Assembly (NCBI GenBank): GCA_023263465.1
Contig: JALQWV010000153.1
Coordinates: 1 to 8,314, forward strand
DNA: 8,314 nucleotides
Source of the DNA: Ilumatobacteraceae bacterium
Lineage (GTDB): Bacteria > Actinomycetota > Acidimicrobiia > Acidimicrobiales > Ilumatobacteraceae
Direction of reading: 5' to 3'
Shown: piece by piece, positions 6,671 to 8,314 of the stretch
Layout: the number at the start of each line of letters is the position of its first letter
Position numbering within the stretch: the first letter of the stretch is position 1
Notes under the pieces: generated by a model
What the model saw: only the letters and a program-made list of their open reading frames with translations
What the model was told of the DNA's origin: nothing
The model's database searches: none
Translations under genes and position numbers: made by a program

Positions 6671-7368
6671 ATTGCAGCCACTTCGCGCTTTGTTTTCGTT
6701 GCTGGCTTTTCTTCGCGGCTGAGTTGCTCGTAGTAGCCAAGAATCTGTAATTCGACTCCCAGATCGACGCTCCGTACCGAAATGTTTGCAGGAACGTTCA
6801 AAACAACGGACGCGAAGTTCAAGATTGAACGAATTCCCGCGTTCACTAGAAGATCTGCCGCTTGCTGAGCCGAAGCGGGTGGTGTGGAAATGACTCCAAT
6901 GCTTACTGACTCTTCACGCACGATGGTTGGTAAGTCATCCACATGTCGTACCAACACGCCAGCAACTTTTTTACCAACCTTTGACGAGTCAATATCTACT
7001 ACTCCAGCTACTGGAAAACCGCGAGTAGAAAATCCGTTGTAGTTGGCTAATGCGTTTCCAAGGTTGCCGGCGCCCACCACCACAACTTTCCATTCGTGGT
7101 GCTGACCGAGTTCGCGCTTAATTTGATACACCAGGTAAGCGACGTCGTAACCAACTCCCCGCGTGCCATAACTTCCTAAGTACGACAGGTCTTTACGCAC
7201 TTTTGCCGCGTTCACCCCAGCAAGTGATGCAAGTTGATCACTTGAGAGCTGAGCGGTTCCGTTAGCAATCAGAGTGTTCAAGATCTGGAGGTATACGGGA
7301 AGACGCGCAACTGCAGCATCGGGAATTCTGCGACGTGCGGGGGATGAGGTTTGGGCAAGGTCGGCCAC
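6661..7368 (-). CDS. rex: redox-sensing transcriptional repressor Rex
   Basis: Rex binds operators when NAD+ is abundant and lets go when NADH rises, which switches on respiratory genes. The 235-residue protein has an N-terminal winged helix (about 16-75), including KVRKDLSYLGSYGTRGVGYDV (starting at 56), a region highly typical of Rex. A Rossmann fold follows with VVVVGAGNLGNAL (95-107), the acidic VVDIDSSKVG (123-132) and VISTPPASAQ (159-168). The C-terminal VDLGVELQILGYYEQL closes the usual fold, and a 20-residue polar tail runs into the hemA overlap. The GTG start at 7368 has a GAGG only one base away, too close to serve as a Shine-Dalgarno. A TACATT -10-like hexamer sits 6 bases upstream, so the mRNA is probably leaderless. 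A matching operator just upstream suggests autoregulation and control of the whole hem operon. Confidence 0.96.
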   Translation of the reverse strand: MADLAQTSSPARRRIPDAAVARLPVYLQILNTLIANGTAQLSSDQLASLAGVNAAKVRKDLSYLGSYGTRGVGYDVAYLVYQIKRELGQHHEWKVVVVGAGNLGNALANYNGFSTRGFPVAGVVDIDSSKVGKKVAGVLVRHVDDLPTIVREESVSIGVISTPPASAQQAADLLVNAGIRSILNFASVVLNVPANISVRSVDLGVELQILGYYEQLSREEKPATKTKREVAAICQ

Positions 7369-7374
7369 GCCTCA

Positions 7375-7380
7375 AATGTA
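7375..7380 (-). promoter_or_regulatory. putative leaderless promoter (-10) of rex-hem operon
   Basis: On the minus strand TACATT (7380-7375) fits the actinobacterial TANNNT -10 pattern and ends 6 bases before the GTG of rex, placing transcription start at or next to the start codon. No good -35 hexamer is present. The Rex-operator-like palindrome abuts it on the upstream side. Confidence 0.55.
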
Positions 7381-7384
7381 GGCG

Positions 7385-7404
7385 TTCGTGCATGAATTCA
7401 CGAA
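7385..7404. promoter_or_regulatory. predicted Rex operator between rex and the divergent membrane gene
   Basis: The 20-base near-palindrome TTCGTGCATGAATTCACGAA has perfect 6-base outer arms and 16 of 20 symmetric positions. Read on the minus strand from 7403 to 7386 and centred on the dyad, it matches the Streptomyces Rex operator TTGTGAANNNNTTCACAA at 11 of 14 defined positions. It lies 4 bases from the rex -10 hexamer and 7 bases from the divergent -10 hexamer, where a bound repressor would block both. The operator call is inference from sequence match, place and the adjacent rex gene. Confidence 0.7.
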
Positions 7405-7411
7405 GTCCAAC

Positions 7412-7417
7412 TAGTCT
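7412..7417 (+). promoter_or_regulatory. putative leaderless promoter (-10) of the membrane-protein gene
   Basis: TAGTCT fits TANNNT and ends exactly 6 bases before the ATG at 7424, mirroring the rex promoter. The GGAG at 7420-7423 directly touches the ATG and so cannot act as a normal Shine-Dalgarno. No clear -35 is seen. Confidence 0.5.
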
Positions 7418-7423
7418 TCGGAG

Positions 7424-8218
7424 ATGAGCGCAACTGCGGTTCTCAGCATGGGAGGGCTGAATGGCGCCCTCGCAGGAACGGCCACTCTCATAGCGACCGC
7501 TTTCACATTGAGCACAGCCGACCGATGGATCAAGCGTCGCCAACCCCACGAACTGGCATGGTCAATCGCCATGTCGCTTTTCGCCATGGGTTCTGCATGT
7601 CTGTGGTGGGCCGAAAGCACGGGGTGGAATCTTTTTGTCTTCCGAATGTTTTTTCTCGCTGGAGCTGTCCTCAATGTGTCGTGGCTCGCACTTGGCACGG
7701 TGTACCTGCTCGGTGGACAACAACTTGGAAATCGTGTTCGACAGGTCCTCATTTGGTTATCAGGCTTTGCAACCGGAATCGTTCTCGTTGCGCAATCTAA
7801 ATCCGAGGTAGTTACCGATCAATTTCCGACAGGCAAAGAAGTGTTTGGTGTCGCTCCGCGAGTTCTTGCTGCAGTTGGATCGGGAGTTCCAGCTCTCGTC
7901 ATTATATTTGGCGCACTGTGGTCTGCTTGGCGCGTACTACGCAAGAAGAACCCAGCGCTTTCAACAGGAGCGAAGCGTTCGGTGTTTTCAGCTTGGCGTT
8001 TGGCATTAGGGAACGTGTTGATTGCAACGGGAACGTTGGTGCTCTCGGCAAGCGGAACACTTGCTGGTCGATTTGGTGAGGACCGAGCGTTTGCAATCAC
8101 GCTGCTGATTGGAGTGTCAATTCTCTTCTTTGGCTTTCTTGTTGCCAGCAATTCCACACGCGCTAGATCATCGCAACGCGCGTCGCAGTACCTTGCCCGT
8201 GCTACCAGTTGGCAGTGA
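7424..8218 (+). CDS. multi-pass membrane protein of unknown function, divergent from rex
   Basis: This 264-residue protein is mostly hydrophobic, with about seven membrane segments at roughly 8-29, 43-62, 68-82, 84-98, 105-123, 146-170 and 188-242 (the last probably two: 190-212 and 222-242). Short basic loops (RWIKRRQPHE, 34-43; WRVLRKKN, 169-176) suggest cytoplasmic sides. The C-terminus (243-264) is polar and arginine-rich. I see no heme, metal or transporter signature. The conserved-looking stretch is FRMFFLAGAVLNVSWLALGTVYLL (starting at 73). I cannot name the family. Sharing a 55-base regulatory region and a predicted Rex operator with rex suggests redox-linked expression, which is inference. 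The 3' end overlaps the convergent acyl-CoA synthetase by 51 bases, but the open frame, start context and membrane pattern make the gene real. Confidence 0.82.
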   Translation: MSATAVLSMGGLNGALAGTATLIATAFTLSTADRWIKRRQPHELAWSIAMSLFAMGSACLWWAESTGWNLFVFRMFFLAGAVLNVSWLALGTVYLLGGQQLGNRVRQVLIWLSGFATGIVLVAQSKSEVVTDQFPTGKEVFGVAPRVLAAVGSGVPALVIIFGALWSAWRVLRKKNPALSTGAKRSVFSAWRLALGNVLIATGTLVLSASGTLAGRFGEDRAFAITLLIGVSILFFGFLVASNSTRARSSQRASQYLARATSWQ

Positions 8219-8314
8219 CTGCACAATTAGCACTTTAGACGGACACTTATAGCGAGCTAATTGTTTTTGGCAATGCTCAATAATTGATTCTTCATCAAGA
8301 TGCACGCCTTTGTG
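8168..8314 (-). CDS. acyl-CoA synthetase (AMP-binding enzyme), C-terminal 48 residues, partial
   Basis: The minus strand is open from the window edge to TGA at 8170-8168 and encodes a typical end of the adenylate-forming (ANL) enzyme C-terminal domain. The pattern is LDEESIIEHCQKQLARYKCPS, then LPTGSTGKVLRRALR. The lysine of GKVLRR (codon at 8194-8192) is the conserved residue needed for acyl-adenylate formation. The ending resembles fatty-acyl-CoA ligases (FadD type), but substrate and gene symbol cannot be set from this fragment. It converges with the membrane-protein gene, and their last 51 bases (8168-8218) overlap in antisense. The rest of the gene lies beyond the window. Confidence 0.88.
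   Translation of the reverse strand, partial: HKGVHLDEESIIEHCQKQLARYKCPSKVLIVQSLPTGSTGKVLRRALR
8223..8268 (+). terminator. weak candidate terminator after the membrane-protein gene
   Basis: A perfect 9-base inverted repeat (ACAATTAGC 8223-8231, GCTAATTGT 8256-8264) begins 5 bases after the stop codon at 8216-8218 and runs into TTTTT (8264-8268). The loop is long (24 bases), the stem is AT-rich, and the whole element is coding for the acyl-CoA synthetase on the other strand. It may be coincidence. Confidence 0.25.

Noticed and set aside
7420..7423. GGAG as Shine-Dalgarno for the membrane-protein gene
   Set aside because: It directly touches the ATG at 7424, leaving no spacer, and the next in-frame ATG (7448) is too far away.
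7411..7752. 113-residue minus-strand open frame and a 95-residue one (7262-7549) across the rex promoter
   Set aside because: Both are antisense to the membrane gene, cover the regulatory region, and have cysteine/arginine-rich compositions typical of non-coding frames.
7819..8226. 135-residue minus-strand open frame opposite the membrane gene
   Set aside because: It is polar, Arg/Ser/Thr-rich and without motifs, and it competes with the true acyl-CoA synthetase end in another minus frame at 8168-8314.

Overview
The window reads as a piece of an actinobacterial chromosome, most likely the class Acidimicrobiia (inference). The reasons are the gene order rex-hemA-hemC-hemD-hemB-hemL, which extends the rex-hemACD order known from Streptomyces; protein variants of actinobacterial type; GTG starts; apparently leaderless promoters; very tight packing; and roughly balanced base composition by eye. 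The exact lineage cannot be fixed from sequence reading alone. No tRNA, rRNA, CRISPR array, insertion sequence or phage gene was seen. No gap between genes exceeds about 55 bases.

Layout. Bases 3-41 (+) may be the tail of an upstream gene whose TGA overlaps the GTG of the next gene. Bases 38-856 (+) encode a membrane-anchored mono-heme cytochrome c. It converges, with 8 bases between, on a long minus-strand operon running 7368 to 865: rex (redox repressor), hemA (glutamyl-tRNA reductase), hemC (porphobilinogen deaminase), hemD (uroporphyrinogen-III synthase), hemB (porphobilinogen synthase), hemL (glutamate-1-semialdehyde aminomutase) and an unrecognised 200-residue membrane-anchored secreted protein. 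Diverging from rex is a plus-strand gene for a protein with about seven membrane segments (7424-8218). Its 3' end overlaps, tail to tail, the C-terminus of an acyl-CoA synthetase on the minus strand (8168 to beyond the window).

How it works together. The five hem genes are exactly the set that turns glutamyl-tRNA into uroporphyrinogen III, the shared precursor of heme, siroheme and cobalamin. Rex senses the NADH/NAD+ ratio, so the operon would tie tetrapyrrole supply to respiratory state. The neighbouring cytochrome c is a consumer of heme. The 55-base rex/membrane-protein intergenic region carries a near-palindrome (7385-7404) matching the Streptomyces Rex operator at 11 of 14 defined positions. 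It lies between two divergent -10-like hexamers, each exactly 6 bases from its start codon. One Rex site could therefore control both directions.

Main points for a second look: the predicted Rex-controlled, unnamed membrane protein; a recurring TANNNT hexamer 6-7 bases before every non-overlapping start that lacks a Shine-Dalgarno; a regular CX4CX4CX4C array at the N-terminus of HemL; the Cys-to-Asp change in the HemB metal site; and the unknown last gene of the operon.
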